Part shown: positions 47,505 through 56,163 of the stretch, in pieces | How the letters are laid out: every line of letters starts with the position of its first letter | Numbering within the stretch: position 1 is the stretch's first letter | NCBI GenBank assembly: GCA_023457255.1 | Contig: JAEWMB010000026.1 | Span: 268,602-332,601, forward strand | Direction: 5' to 3' | Length of the DNA: 64,000 nucleotides | Source of the DNA: Bacillota bacterium | GTDB taxonomy: Bacteria > Bacillota > Clostridia > Lachnospirales > Lachnospiraceae | Position numbers and translations under genes: made by a program | The notes under the pieces: model-generated | What the model was told of the DNA's origin: nothing | The model's database searches: none | Seen by the model: only the letters and a program-made list of their open reading frames with translations

Positions 47505-48866
47505 ATGTTAATGAATGAGCTAATTGCATATTGTAATCAGTACGGATTTATTTTTCAGGGAAGCGAAATTTATGGAGGTTTGGCAAATACATGGGATTAT
47601 GGACCATTGGGAACTAGGCTGAAGAATAATATTAAAGATGCATGGAGATATTATTTTATTCAGAGAAGACAAAATAGTTATGAAGTGGATGCGGACATTT
47701 TCATGAATCCAATGGTTTGGAAGGCAAGTGGTCATTTGGATGGATTTACTGATCCATTACTTGATTGCAAAGAGTGTAAAACAAGGCATAGAGCTGATAA
47801 TTTAATAAATGAGTTTGACGCACAAGTTGATGCAGATGCTATGACGCAAGAAGAAATGATGCAATTTATTAAAGAAAATAATGTGCCATGTCCGAAATGT
47901 GGAAAGTCAAACTTTACTGATATAAGGCAGTTTAATTTGATGTTTGCCACACAAAGGGGAGTGACTGGTGATTCTCAAAATACAGTTTATTTAAGACCAG
48001 AAAATGCACAAGGGGAATATGTGAATTTTCTTAATGTGCAAAGAACTATGAGAACTAAGTTGCCTTTTAGTATAGGGCAAATAGGAAAAGCATTTCGAAA
48101 TGAAATAACACCTGGCAATTTTACATTTAGAACAATTGAATTTGAACAAATGGAATATCAGACATTTTGTAAAATGGGAGAAGATGATAAAACGTATGAT
48201 TACTTTAAGGAATATGGTATAGAGTTTTTTGAGTACCTTGGACTTGCAAAGGAACACTTACGTTTTCATGACCATGAAAAACTAGCTCATTATGCTAAAG
48301 CTGCTTGTGATATTGAATATCTATTCCCATTTGGATGGGGAGAAATAAATGGAACGCATAATAGAACGGACTTTGATTTGTCCAGGCATCAGCAGTTCAC
48401 TGGAAAATCTATGGAATATTTTGATGCTGAAAATAATGAGAGGTTTATTCCATATATTATTGAATCTACCTATGGACTGGACAGAATTGTTTTAGCTGTT
48501 TTGTTTGAAAATCTATTAGAAGAAGATATCGAGGGTGGAGATAAAAGACTGGTTTTAAAAATCAAACATTCATTAGCTCCAATAAAAGTTAATGTCTTAC
48601 CACTGATTAAAAAGAAACATGCAAATAAAGCATATGAAATATATGCTGAATTATCAAAATTTATGATGGTATCATATGATGATGCGGGCAATATAGGAAA
48701 GCGTTATAGAAGAGGCGATGCAATTGGTACACCGTATGCAGTAACTATAGATGATGAGACAATTAATGATGGATTAATTACAGTGCGAAATAGGGATACA
48801 ATGGATCAGGTGAAAGTTAATACCGAGAATTTGAAGTCATATTTACTTAATGAATTAAGTAAATAA
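47505..48866 (+). CDS. glyS: Glycyl-tRNA synthetase, class II alpha2 type
   Basis: It ligates glycine to tRNA-Gly. The near-universal GlyRS start GFIFQGSEIYGGLANTWDYG is present, along with the class II motif 2 region RNEITPGNFTFRTIEFEQME and YLRPENAQGEY, then the anticodon-binding domain (YRRGDAIGTPYAVTID). At 453 residues it is full length and intact. It is the expected target of the glycine T-box 2 kb upstream. Whether this is the only GlyRS of the genome or an extra copy beside a biosynthetic cluster cannot be told here. Confidence 0.92.
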   Translation: MLMNELIAYCNQYGFIFQGSEIYGGLANTWDYGPLGTRLKNNIKDAWRYYFIQRRQNSYEVDADIFMNPMVWKASGHLDGFTDPLLDCKECKTRHRADNLINEFDAQVDADAMTQEEMMQFIKENNVPCPKCGKSNFTDIRQFNLMFATQRGVTGDSQNTVYLRPENAQGEYVNFLNVQRTMRTKLPFSIGQIGKAFRNEITPGNFTFRTIEFEQMEYQTFCKMGEDDKTYDYFKEYGIEFFEYLGLAKEHLRFHDHEKLAHYAKAACDIEYLFPFGWGEINGTHNRTDFDLSRHQQFTGKSMEYFDAENNERFIPYIIESTYGLDRIVLAVLFENLLEEDIEGGDKRLVLKIKHSLAPIKVNVLPLIKKKHANKAYEIYAELSKFMMVSYDDAGNIGKRYRRGDAIGTPYAVTIDDETINDGLITVRNRDTMDQVKVNTENLKSYLLNELSK

Positions 48867-49089
48867 TACCTGTTCAATTGAACATCTTATCAAGTGTAAA
48901 GAAGTAGAGAGTTTAAGTAAAAACATCTATAACTTAAACTGCTTATGAAAATTTACAAGGTTGGCTACTTCTGAGATTAAGTCAGAAATTGTCTGATTAT
49001 TTCACAAATGAGATGGGATGTCACAAGAAAAAAATTCTATTAAAAAGTATTTTATGAAGTAGATGTACTGATTATGTGATGAATAGAGC

Positions 49090-49120
49090 AGGGCGGTGTA
49101 TTTCTATGATACATCGCCCT
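49090..49120. terminator. Hairpin between converging glyS and the PP-loop gene
   Basis: AGGGCGGTGTAT pairs with ATACATCGCCCT (one G-T pair), seven-base loop. No strong U-run follows, so efficiency is uncertain, but it lies where two convergent genes end. The 220 bases between glyS and this site hold nothing I recognise. Confidence 0.55.
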
Positions 49121-49125
49121 AACTA

Positions 49126-50127
49126 TTATATAGCTATATCAAATTCAAGTATAAAATCTCCAAAATTTTGCACAAAATAGTCATATTGTTTAGGATGTGT
49201 CTGACTTAGCTTCTGATATCGATTAAGACCGTCAGTTTCTAAATGGACGCCAAAGCCGCAATACATACATCCGTTACGAGTATAGCCCATACCGTATAAA
49301 TCAGAGATTTTAACATCAAATTTGTCAATGTATTGTTGAATATCTGATTCATTCCAAAAAGAAATCGGGCGGCATTGATTTTCAGATTTGACGTGAAATA
49401 CATTGCAGCCATAGGTTAACCAATCTTGTTCACGCTGTCGGCTTTCAGAGGCAAGAAGACCAAGAATGGTACATTCCATGCCAAGTTCTTTAGCTTTTTT
49501 CTTTAGAGGATTCTTTTTTAATACGTCACAGCATTTATCAGATATATTTTTTCCCTTATATTGATCATATTTCTTAAAATTACGTTGGATGTAATCTATT
49601 GAATTTTGCTTTGTCTGACGGCTTAATGCATGTCTGTAAGTTCTGATAGCATTTGCAATTCTTTTTGAAAAAAGAGGGTATCCATAATATTCTACTACTT
49701 TCTTGAAATTCCAAACATTTCCTTTTCTATCCTTTGGAATAACAGTGATTATATTTGTATGATTTACTTCTTTCTCCCAATGTATGTGGCTCAATGTTTC
49801 CGGATACTCGCAGGTAGTGTTGGAAAAAATGTGAAGAATATTAGGATACATTTGTTTTGCTATATGAGATACGACTGTTGAATCTTTTCCGCCGGAATAT
49901 GATATATATACATGTTCTAATCCAAATTCGTGAATGGCATCTTGAATCATACGCTTTGATTTAATTATTTTAGCGTCTAATGGCATTGCACGAAAAGTGT
50001 AGAGTGCTAAACGGCGACCTTTTATAAAATCTTTTTTTTGCTCTGCACAGTTGATGCAGAATCTTTTGTCATTCTTGAATATTGTGGCTTCGTTAAGTTT
50101 ACATCCACAAGCTTTACAAAATTTCAT
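49126..50127 (-). CDS. PP-loop ATPase, PAPS-reductase/DndC-related
   Basis: The ATP-pyrophosphatase loop SGGKDST is near residue 75, after an N-terminal zinc-ribbon-like CKACGC and FCINC. A LLASESRQREQDW region and C-terminal CMYCGFG suggest a second metal or cluster site. Start at 50127, eight bases after GGAAGGAG; a longer frame runs into the operator. Such proteins activate or move sulfur in nucleotide or sulfate metabolism; relatives occur in accessory islands next to DndC. It is divergent from an Xre-DndC pair and shares its palindrome, so it may belong to the same system. Confidence 0.75.
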   Translation of the reverse strand: MKFCKACGCKLNEATIFKNDKRFCINCAEQKKDFIKGRRLALYTFRAMPLDAKIIKSKRMIQDAIHEFGLEHVYISYSGGKDSTVVSHIAKQMYPNILHIFSNTTCEYPETLSHIHWEKEVNHTNIITVIPKDRKGNVWNFKKVVEYYGYPLFSKRIANAIRTYRHALSRQTKQNSIDYIQRNFKKYDQYKGKNISDKCCDVLKKNPLKKKAKELGMECTILGLLASESRQREQDWLTYGCNVFHVKSENQCRPISFWNESDIQQYIDKFDVKISDLYGMGYTRNGCMYCGFGVHLETDGLNRYQKLSQTHPKQYDYFVQNFGDFILEFDIAI

Positions 50128-50155
50128 TGTAATGTCTCCTTCCAAAAATATCCAA

Positions 50156-50201
50156 CTAACAATATATTTGTATTTATTATATAATACAAATATATTGTTA
50201 G
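50156..50201. promoter_or_regulatory. 46-bp palindrome with divergent -10 boxes, likely Xre operator
   Basis: CTAACAATATATTTGTATT (50156-50174) and its exact reverse complement (50183-50201) flank an eight-base AT centre. TATAAT occurs on both strands within the centre. The site lies between two divergent genes, one of which encodes an Xre-type repressor 80 bases away. A dimeric repressor on this site would silence both sides. Confidence 0.7.
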
Positions 50202-50281
50202 TCAAGTGTTATAATACAAAGTTTTGTTGTTTTTATTTGTCTTTTGTCGTATAATTACATATCGGAAAGGTGGGCATTTCT

Positions 50282-50614
50282 ATGCAAATTGGTAGTAGAT
50301 TATCTGAACTAAGAAAACGATACGGATATACACAAAAACAATTGGCAGATGAGCTTAATCTGTCGCAGCAAGTAATAAGCAATATAGAAAGAAACGCCAC
50401 TGCACCCGATGTTGAATTTTTACAAGGTGTGGCTGATTTATATATGATATCCTTGGATGAACTTATTGGAAGAAAAATACTGTTCTCCAAAGATAGTAGT
50501 TATGAACAGCAAATATTAAGTGTTGTTGAAACAATGGATGACACTATGAAAGAATTGAGCCTTAGACTAGTAAACGAAGTGGCTCAACATAGAGGTGAAA
50601 AGGATGGCAAATAG
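50282..50614 (+). CDS. Xre/HTH_3 transcriptional regulator
   Basis: Residues 5-60 are a clear HTH: RLSELRKRYGYTQKQLADEL, then SQQVISNIERN and the tail IISLDELIG-like. ATG 50282 follows AAAGGTGG; a GTG 12 bases upstream overlaps the SD. The C-terminal 45 residues are an amphipathic helix likely for dimerisation. It overlaps the DndC start, so the two are co-transcribed. Confidence 0.88.
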   Translation: MQIGSRLSELRKRYGYTQKQLADELNLSQQVISNIERNATAPDVEFLQGVADLYMISLDELIGRKILFSKDSSYEQQILSVVETMDDTMKELSLRLVNEVAQHRGEKDGK

Positions 50615-51482
50615 TTACTTTAATGAGAACACCCTGGAGGAGTTGATTGATGAAATCAAGAATGTATATCAATCGGATAATAGACCATGGGTTATAGGAT
50701 ATAGTGGAGGAAAAGATTCCACAGCTGTTGTTGAATTGGTTTATAAAATGCTTCAAGGTTTATCTGACAATGAACGTAAAAAAAATGTATATATTGTGTC
50801 ATCTGATACTTTGATTGAAAATCCGTTGATTAAGATTTATTTAAGCAAAATGAATGACTTATTAGGCGAAGCAGCAGGAAAAGAACATTTGCCTATTAAA
50901 TCTTGCATGGTTACTCCACCTGCTAACAATTCTTTCTGGGCAAATGTTATAGGAAGAGGCTTTCCAACCCCTAGAATGAACGGAACATTTCGCTGGTGTA
51001 CAGATAGATTAAAAATCAATCCCAGTGGAGAATTTATTCAGCAAGTAATTAAAAATGAAGGTAAAGAAGTAATTGTTTTGCTGGGAGTACGTAAAGCAGA
51101 GAGTATAGCAAGAAAAAGAAGAATTGAAGATAGAGAAATTGCAAACAGATTACTAAATAGACATGAAACAATACAAGATGCTTATGTATATAATCACATA
51201 GTTGAGCTTACAACAGAAGATGTATGGGATGTGTTATTACGATTTGACGGAGGCAAGACTCCGTGGGGATCAGATAATAGTGAATTAGTTTCATTGTATG
51301 CAGATGCTGATAGCGGCGAATGCCCATTCGCAGGAATTAGCAAAGTTGAGGGACAGACGCAAAGCTGTGGGAATTCACGTTTCGGGTGTTGGGTATGTAC
51401 AGTTGTAAAAGAGGACAAGTCACTAAATGGTTTTATAAAAAGTGGACATAGAGAATTAATTTACGGTACGACTTACGGATAA
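50604..51482 (+). pseudogene. dndC: DndC-like phosphorothioation sulfurtransferase, C-terminally truncated
   Basis: SGGKDST near residue 30, FRWCTDRLKI, LGVRKAES and FGCWVCTVV are DndC hallmarks: a PP-loop and the cysteines for an Fe-S cluster. DndC carries sulfur for replacing a DNA backbone oxygen. The homology stops near residue 285 and the frame closes after GTTYG, where another coding remnant begins in a different frame; family members reach about 500 residues. No dndB, D or E follows. The junction lies 150 bases before an integrase gene, so recombination probably removed the rest. Start ATG 50604 after AGAGGTG. Confidence 0.8.
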
Positions 51483-51585
51483 AGAATACCAAAGACTGAA
51501 GGCGTATGCGGAAGCCAATAATCAGACTATGACGCAAGCTATGAAGCAAGGAATTGATTTGGTTTATCAGTCAATGAAACGCTAG
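51469..51585 (+). pseudogene. Remnant of a small MobC/ribbon-helix-helix-like protein
   Basis: In the frame +1 to dndC, 51469-51583 reads RLTDKEYQRLKAYAEA and then about 22 more residues to a TAG. The pattern looks like the C-terminal part of a small DNA-binding or relaxosome protein of mobile elements. No start codon or SD belongs to it, so it is probably the tail of a gene joined to dndC by recombination. Confidence 0.5.
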
Positions 51586-51626
51586 GTGCAAACTCTCTTT
51601 TTTCTATTTATAGAAGGGAGAAAGAG

Positions 51627-52859
51627 ATGGCCGCTAGAAAGGACAATAAGGGTAGGGCACTTAGAAATGGAGAATACCAACGCGCAAGTGATGGCAGGTA
51701 TGTCTATGAATACAATGATCCATTTGGAAAGCGTAGAAGTATTTACTCAAATGACTTAATTAAGCTTAGGGAAAAGGAGAAAAAGCTGGTTAAAGATCAG
51801 CTGGATGGAATTAATACCTATGTGGCTGGAAATGCGGATCTAAATTATGTATTTGACAGATACATTTCCACTAAGTCAGAGCTCAGACGAACTACATATA
51901 CAAATTATACCTATATGTATGATAGATTTGTGAGAGATACTTTTGGCAAGAAAAAGATTGGGGAAATTAAGTATTCCGATGTGCTTTATTACTATTATCA
52001 TTTGATAAACGAGTGTGGGTTGCAGATCAATACGCTTGAAACAATTCACACAATATTACATCCAACATTTCAGCTTGCAGTTCGCGATGATATTATCCGA
52101 ACCAATCCTAGTGATAGGGTCATGGCGGAGATAAAGAAGAAGAGCGAAAAGAACAAAGGTGTAAGGCATGCTCTGACCAAACAGCAACAAAAAGCTTTTA
52201 TTGAGTACACTAGAAATAGTCCTATCTTCTATAGGTGGGCACCGTTATTCACACTGTTGTTAGGTACTGGATGTCGAATTGGTGAGGCAGTTGGTTTGAG
52301 ATGGCAAGATATTGATTTTGAGAATCGAACCATTGACATTAATCATAGTGTCACTTATTATCCAAGAAGAGAAGATACCTATGTATGTGAATTCAAGGTT
52401 TCCTTGCCGAAGACAGATGCGGGTATTCGTGTCATTCCGATGATTGACAGAGTGTACGAGGCTTTGAGAGAAGAGTATGAATCGCAGCAGGAGGAAGGCT
52501 TCAATATTACAGAGATTGACGGTATGTCGGGGTTTATTTTTACCAACCGATTTGGTAATATCCATAATCCGTCAGCAGTAAATCGGGCTATCAAGAGAAT
52601 ATATGAAGCATATAATGCAGAGGAACTGGTGAAAGCCAAGAAGGAAAAGAGACAACCAGTAATCATTCCACATTTCTCTTGTCACCTCAGACACACTTTT
52701 TGCTCACGCTTTTGCGAAAATGAAACAAATGTAAAGGTAATCCAGACGATCATGGGGCATGCAAGTATAGAGACCACCATGGACATTTACACTGAGGTTA
52801 CACACGACAAGAAACAGGAAGCTTTAGAAGCATTATCTAAGAATTTAGATGTTTTTTGA
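51627..52859 (+). CDS. int: Tyrosine site-specific recombinase, Tn916-type integrase
   Basis: 410 residues: N-terminal arm-binding region (NGEYQRASDGRYVYEYND), core-binding SAM-like domain near 70-160, and a catalytic domain with Arg217 (TGCRIGEA), His353 and Arg355 (HLRHT), His378 (GHAS) and Tyr388 (MDIYTEV). All catalytic residues are present. SD GGGAGAAAGAG. It lies at one edge of a mobile remnant; no excisionase upstream except the broken piece at 51469. Confidence 0.92.
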   Translation: MAARKDNKGRALRNGEYQRASDGRYVYEYNDPFGKRRSIYSNDLIKLREKEKKLVKDQLDGINTYVAGNADLNYVFDRYISTKSELRRTTYTNYTYMYDRFVRDTFGKKKIGEIKYSDVLYYYYHLINECGLQINTLETIHTILHPTFQLAVRDDIIRTNPSDRVMAEIKKKSEKNKGVRHALTKQQQKAFIEYTRNSPIFYRWAPLFTLLLGTGCRIGEAVGLRWQDIDFENRTIDINHSVTYYPRREDTYVCEFKVSLPKTDAGIRVIPMIDRVYEALREEYESQQEEGFNITEIDGMSGFIFTNRFGNIHNPSAVNRAIKRIYEAYNAEELVKAKKEKRQPVIIPHFSCHLRHTFCSRFCENETNVKVIQTIMGHASIETTMDIYTEVTHDKKQEALEALSKNLDVF

Positions 52860-53190
52860 AAAGAGAGTTCTTAGAATTTTATAGGACAGTAAAATATAGA
52901 GTTTGACAGTATTGTGACAGTAAATTTTGTGATTTTGGTTATGAATAATTAGGTATAGTTTTTAAGAGAAATCCTTTATTTAAGCCAATTATTACAACTT
53001 ATATAAATGGTTGGTTGAAACCCAAACATTTCCCGACGATGAAGAGTCTGGAGAAATAAAGCTAGGAAAATCAAGGGTTTGAAGCATGGCGAACTACTAG
53101 AGGACAGTTAATTGACAGTCCATAGTTTGAAATAGTTAGTAATAATTTCAAACATTCTTATAAATTCAATTTAAGATTTTTGCACTACTC
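52860..53190. other. Post-integrase region with repeated GACAGT motifs
   Basis: GACAGT occurs at about 52882, 52906, 52916, 53103 and 53114, in both GGACAGT and TGACAGT forms, the last two close together (GGACAGTTAATTGACAGT). Short repeats next to integrase genes can be arm-type binding sites near an attachment site. No attachment core could be identified. No gene. Confidence 0.35.
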
Positions 53191-53234
53191 GGACACTTTT
53201 CTAAAAGTTAACTTTTAGAAAGGTGTCCTTTTTT
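53191..53234. terminator. Strong terminator hairpin, 19-bp arms
   Basis: GGACACTTTTCTAAAAGTT (53191-53209) pairs with 53210-53228, one T-G pair, with no extra loop bases, then six T. A palindrome this close to perfect would also form on the other strand. The bases from 53235 to 53480 hold no gene I can identify. Confidence 0.7.
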
Positions 53235-53482
53235 CGTTGCAGGAAGAATTTACGAAGTAAATTCTATGCCATTAAAGTGTAAGTCATAGTCGATAAGTAT
53301 AAATTATTATTTTTACCACGAGAAGGTAAGTTTCAAAATAAATTTACCATGCTGCGGAATTTTCAAATTAGAAGATTGGCGGTAAACTAAATCCAACAAC
53401 GGCAGAGATGCTAAAGTTTCCTGTAGAAGCTTTCATATCAGTTACAGCATGGAGAATTCCGGTGTATTTCCAAGACAGTTAA

Positions 53483-53887
53483 TCAGTCAAGACTTATGTA
53501 ACAGAGGCATATCCTATTATCGTGTTCTGTAAGCAGCTTGAAAATAAGCAAAGAAGAATGATGGAAATTATGGAGTGTGAGATTCTACCGGATGGAACAA
53601 GAAATTAACGTACGCTGTTTCAATATGTCATTACAGAAAATCGTATGGATGAGAAAGGTAGATTTATCGTTGAGGGATATCATGAGCAGAAATCCAGTAT
53701 TTCCGGAAGCCTTTCTAAACGGTTATTAGAAAATGGTATGCCTATTGAAATGATAGATAGCATGAGGAAGAAGCAGAATGAATTTGATCTTATTAATTGC
53801 CTGTATGGGCATGATTACAGGATTTTTAGTTCTCTTATCCTTGTCACCAATGGAATTTACGAATCATATTTTTCAAAGTCTTATTAG
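53483..53887 (+). pseudogene. CpaF/TadA-type secretion ATPase, C-terminal remnant
   Basis: In one frame from 53483 the translation reads SVKTYVTEAYPIIVF, an in-frame TAA at 53606-53608, then ENRMDEKGRFIVEGYHEQ and SLSKRLLENGMP, the pattern of a CpaF C-terminus. The upstream two thirds, with Walker motifs, are missing. The TadB-like gene overlaps the end, the usual order in this gene set. Confidence 0.65.
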
Positions 53888-54785
53888 TAAGCCACATAGC
53901 ATACGAGATGAGATTAATGAAGCTACTGGGCGAAAGAAGATGTCATTTTTCAAAAGGGAAGTGACAGAGATTGAATCCATATTAAAGATTACCGGCAGAG
54001 AACATCGATTTCCTATGCTTTGCGCATGGTCGTTCATCCTATTTGCAATCGGAGCATCGATTGCTATCCTTCTAGGAAACTTTTTTCTAGTACCAGTACT
54101 TGCTGGAGGATTTCTGTTTCTCCCGTTTTGGTATGTAAGACTGACGCAGACGCATTATAAAAAGGATATCGCTGCTGAACTTGAAACAGCGCTGTCCATT
54201 ATTACAACAGCATACCTTCGAAATGATGATATCCTGACAGCTGTGGAGGAAAATATGGATTATCTGAATCCGCCGATTCTAACCGTATTTAAATGCTTTG
54301 TTTATCGGATTAAGATGATTAATCCGGATATTACAAAAGGGCTTTTAGATATGAGAGGGAGAATAGAAAATACGGTGTTTCGTGAATGGTGTGATGCCAT
54401 GATTGCCTGCCAGTATGACAGAAATTTAAAAACTACGCTTACACCAATCGTATCCAAGCTTTCAGATATGCGAGTAGTGAATGGTGAGCTGGAGAATATG
54501 GTGTTTGAACCGAGAAAAGAATTTATTACCATGCAGTTCTTGGTAATTGGAAATATGCCGCTCTTATATTTTTTGAATAAGGACTGGTACCATACCCTGA
54601 TGCATACCATACCAGGGCAGTTTGTATTAGCATTATGTTTTGTAGCCATATTTATTTCTACAGCATTTGTAATCCGGCTTACACAGCAATTGAGTATCGG
54701 AGGTAGGCAGCATGATGATATTAATATTTTTATTTGTAATTCTATTAGCAGCCGGGTTATTTCTAATAATTGCAGATGCTTTTAA
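53778..54785 (+). CDS. TadB/GspF-like membrane platform protein
   Basis: Two helix groups (near 1-25 and 75-110, and again at 275-310) surround a GspF-type cytoplasmic helical domain with ELETALSIITTAYLRNDD. Such proteins anchor pilus-assembly ATPases in the membrane. The last 25 residues run past the next start and are probably not native. It belongs to a degraded cpaF-tadB-tadC set; such genes occur in Firmicute mobile elements. Confidence 0.65.
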   Translation: MNLILLIACMGMITGFLVLLSLSPMEFTNHIFQSLISKPHSIRDEINEATGRKKMSFFKREVTEIESILKITGREHRFPMLCAWSFILFAIGASIAILLGNFFLVPVLAGGFLFLPFWYVRLTQTHYKKDIAAELETALSIITTAYLRNDDILTAVEENMDYLNPPILTVFKCFVYRIKMINPDITKGLLDMRGRIENTVFREWCDAMIACQYDRNLKTTLTPIVSKLSDMRVVNGELENMVFEPRKEFITMQFLVIGNMPLLYFLNKDWYHTLMHTIPGQFVLALCFVAIFISTAFVIRLTQQLSIGGRQHDDINIFICNSISSRVISNNCRCF

Positions 54786-55032
54786 GTTACCTCGACTTGC
54801 TATAAATAGGGCAATGATTACAGCAACCAAGGAACAAAATAAAAAGGCAAATAATTTAGAGGCAGTATTGAATGGATGGACAGTTGTACTTGCAAAGTAT
54901 ATTCCAATGGATGAATACAAGAAGCACAGGTTGCAGAATACCATACATGCTGCTGGAATGAATCAGACTCCGGAAGAGTACGTAGCATTTGCCTTGTTAA
55001 AGTCTGGTAGCTTTGAACTTAAGCCCCAGTAA
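54712..55032 (+). pseudogene. TadC-like membrane protein, truncated
   Basis: An N-terminal helix (LIFLFVILLAAGLFLIIADAF) and the following soluble part resemble the start of a GspF/TadC partner. The protein ends after 106 residues, where full-length ones reach about 300. The join near 55015 (SFELKPQ) probably marks a deletion. Confidence 0.5.
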
Positions 55033-55043
55033 ACGGCGGCCGA

Positions 55044-55409
55044 TTGAGAATAAACAGTTTATGTATAATCACGGAAAACGTGCGAAAGTTGTGTGCTTTT
55101 TACAGTAAAGTACTGGATAGGAAACCTACCCTTTTAACCCTTCAATATGTGGAATTTGATATTGAGGGTACGATACTTGCCATATACCATGTAAAGCAGC
55201 ATAATGAGCTGGCACAGGAACCGGTAGTACTGACCCCTGAATGTCATACAATTATTGAATTGGAGGTTGAGGATGTAAAGCAGGAATATGACCGTTTGTG
55301 TAATTTACAGGTTCGATTTGTAAAACATCTGACCACACAGCCGTGGGGCACCACTTCTACTTATTTTTATGATCCGGACGGAAATCTTATTAATTTTTTC
55401 AGCAGGTAA
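55044..55409 (+). CDS. VOC/glyoxalase-fold protein
   Basis: About 121 residues with the paired beta-alpha-beta-beta-beta pattern: ITENVRKLCAFYSKVLDRKP at the start and WGTTSTYFYDPDGNLINFFS at the end. Metal ligands His/Glu are only partly visible (the middle motif HTIIELEVEDV). Start TTG with a weak SD, 12 bases after the truncated TadC frame. The family ranges from antibiotic-binding to dioxygenase proteins; function here unknown. Confidence 0.6.
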   Translation: MRINSLCIITENVRKLCAFYSKVLDRKPTLLTLQYVEFDIEGTILAIYHVKQHNELAQEPVVLTPECHTIIELEVEDVKQEYDRLCNLQVRFVKHLTTQPWGTTSTYFYDPDGNLINFFSR

Positions 55410-55475
55410 CAAATCAATTTTTGAAAGGAAGGATAGGCGATTACCTAAATTAACCTATCTCGAAAGGAGAACGAT

Positions 55476-56126
55476 ATGTTTAGCCCGTATTTAGGAAAAG
55501 TATATAGCATAATTGATGTAAACAGTACATTAGAAAGGTATCAGGATAAAATTAATTTTTTCATCTGCGATGATGTTTATATGCAGGCGGCTGCAGCAAT
55601 AGCAGAGGGGAAAATTATTGGATGGTTTCAGGGAAGGTCGGAATGCGGTCCTAGAGCGTTAGGTAACAGAAGTATTTTAGCAGATCCAAGAGATCCAAAG
55701 ATGAAAGACTATTTGAATTCAAGGGTGAAGTTTCGGGAAGCCTTTCGACCTTTTGCACCATCGATTTTATGGGAGTATCAAACGGAATATTTTGATTTGG
55801 ATATACCCTCACCATATATGTTGATGATAGCGGATATTTTTCCGGAAAAAAGAAAATTAATTCCGGCTGTCACCCATATTGATGGTACAGGAAGACTGCA
55901 AACCTGTATAAAGGAAATGAATCCGGTCTATTACAAACTGATTGAGAGCTTTCATCATATAACAGGAATTCCGGTTGTTTTAGATACTTCCTTTAATATT
56001 AAAGGGGAACCTATTGTTGAAACCCCGGAAGATGCAATTAAATGTTTTATAGGAACAGGGATTGATGAATTGTATTTAGATAATTTTTTTATAACGAAAA
56101 AGAAAATACTACCGGATACTAAGTAA
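55476..56126 (+). CDS. Carbamoyltransferase C-terminal domain only (NodU family)
   Basis: 216 residues with FQGRSECGPRALGNRSILAD, RPFAPSILWE and IDGTGRLQT: the YrdC-like C-terminal half of NodU-type carbamoyltransferases. The N-terminal Kae1-like half with the metal site is absent. Yet ATG 55476 follows a very good SD (AAAGGAG), so a truncated protein may be made. It is either half of a split system or a fragment left by deletion. A full-length homologue lies at 17845. Confidence 0.7.
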   Translation: MFSPYLGKVYSIIDVNSTLERYQDKINFFICDDVYMQAAAAIAEGKIIGWFQGRSECGPRALGNRSILADPRDPKMKDYLNSRVKFREAFRPFAPSILWEYQTEYFDLDIPSPYMLMIADIFPEKRKLIPAVTHIDGTGRLQTCIKEMNPVYYKLIESFHHITGIPVVLDTSFNIKGEPIVETPEDAIKCFIGTGIDELYLDNFFITKKKILPDTK

Positions 56127-56163
56127 TTCATGGCCGAGAAAAATTTATATATATGGAGTAAAT

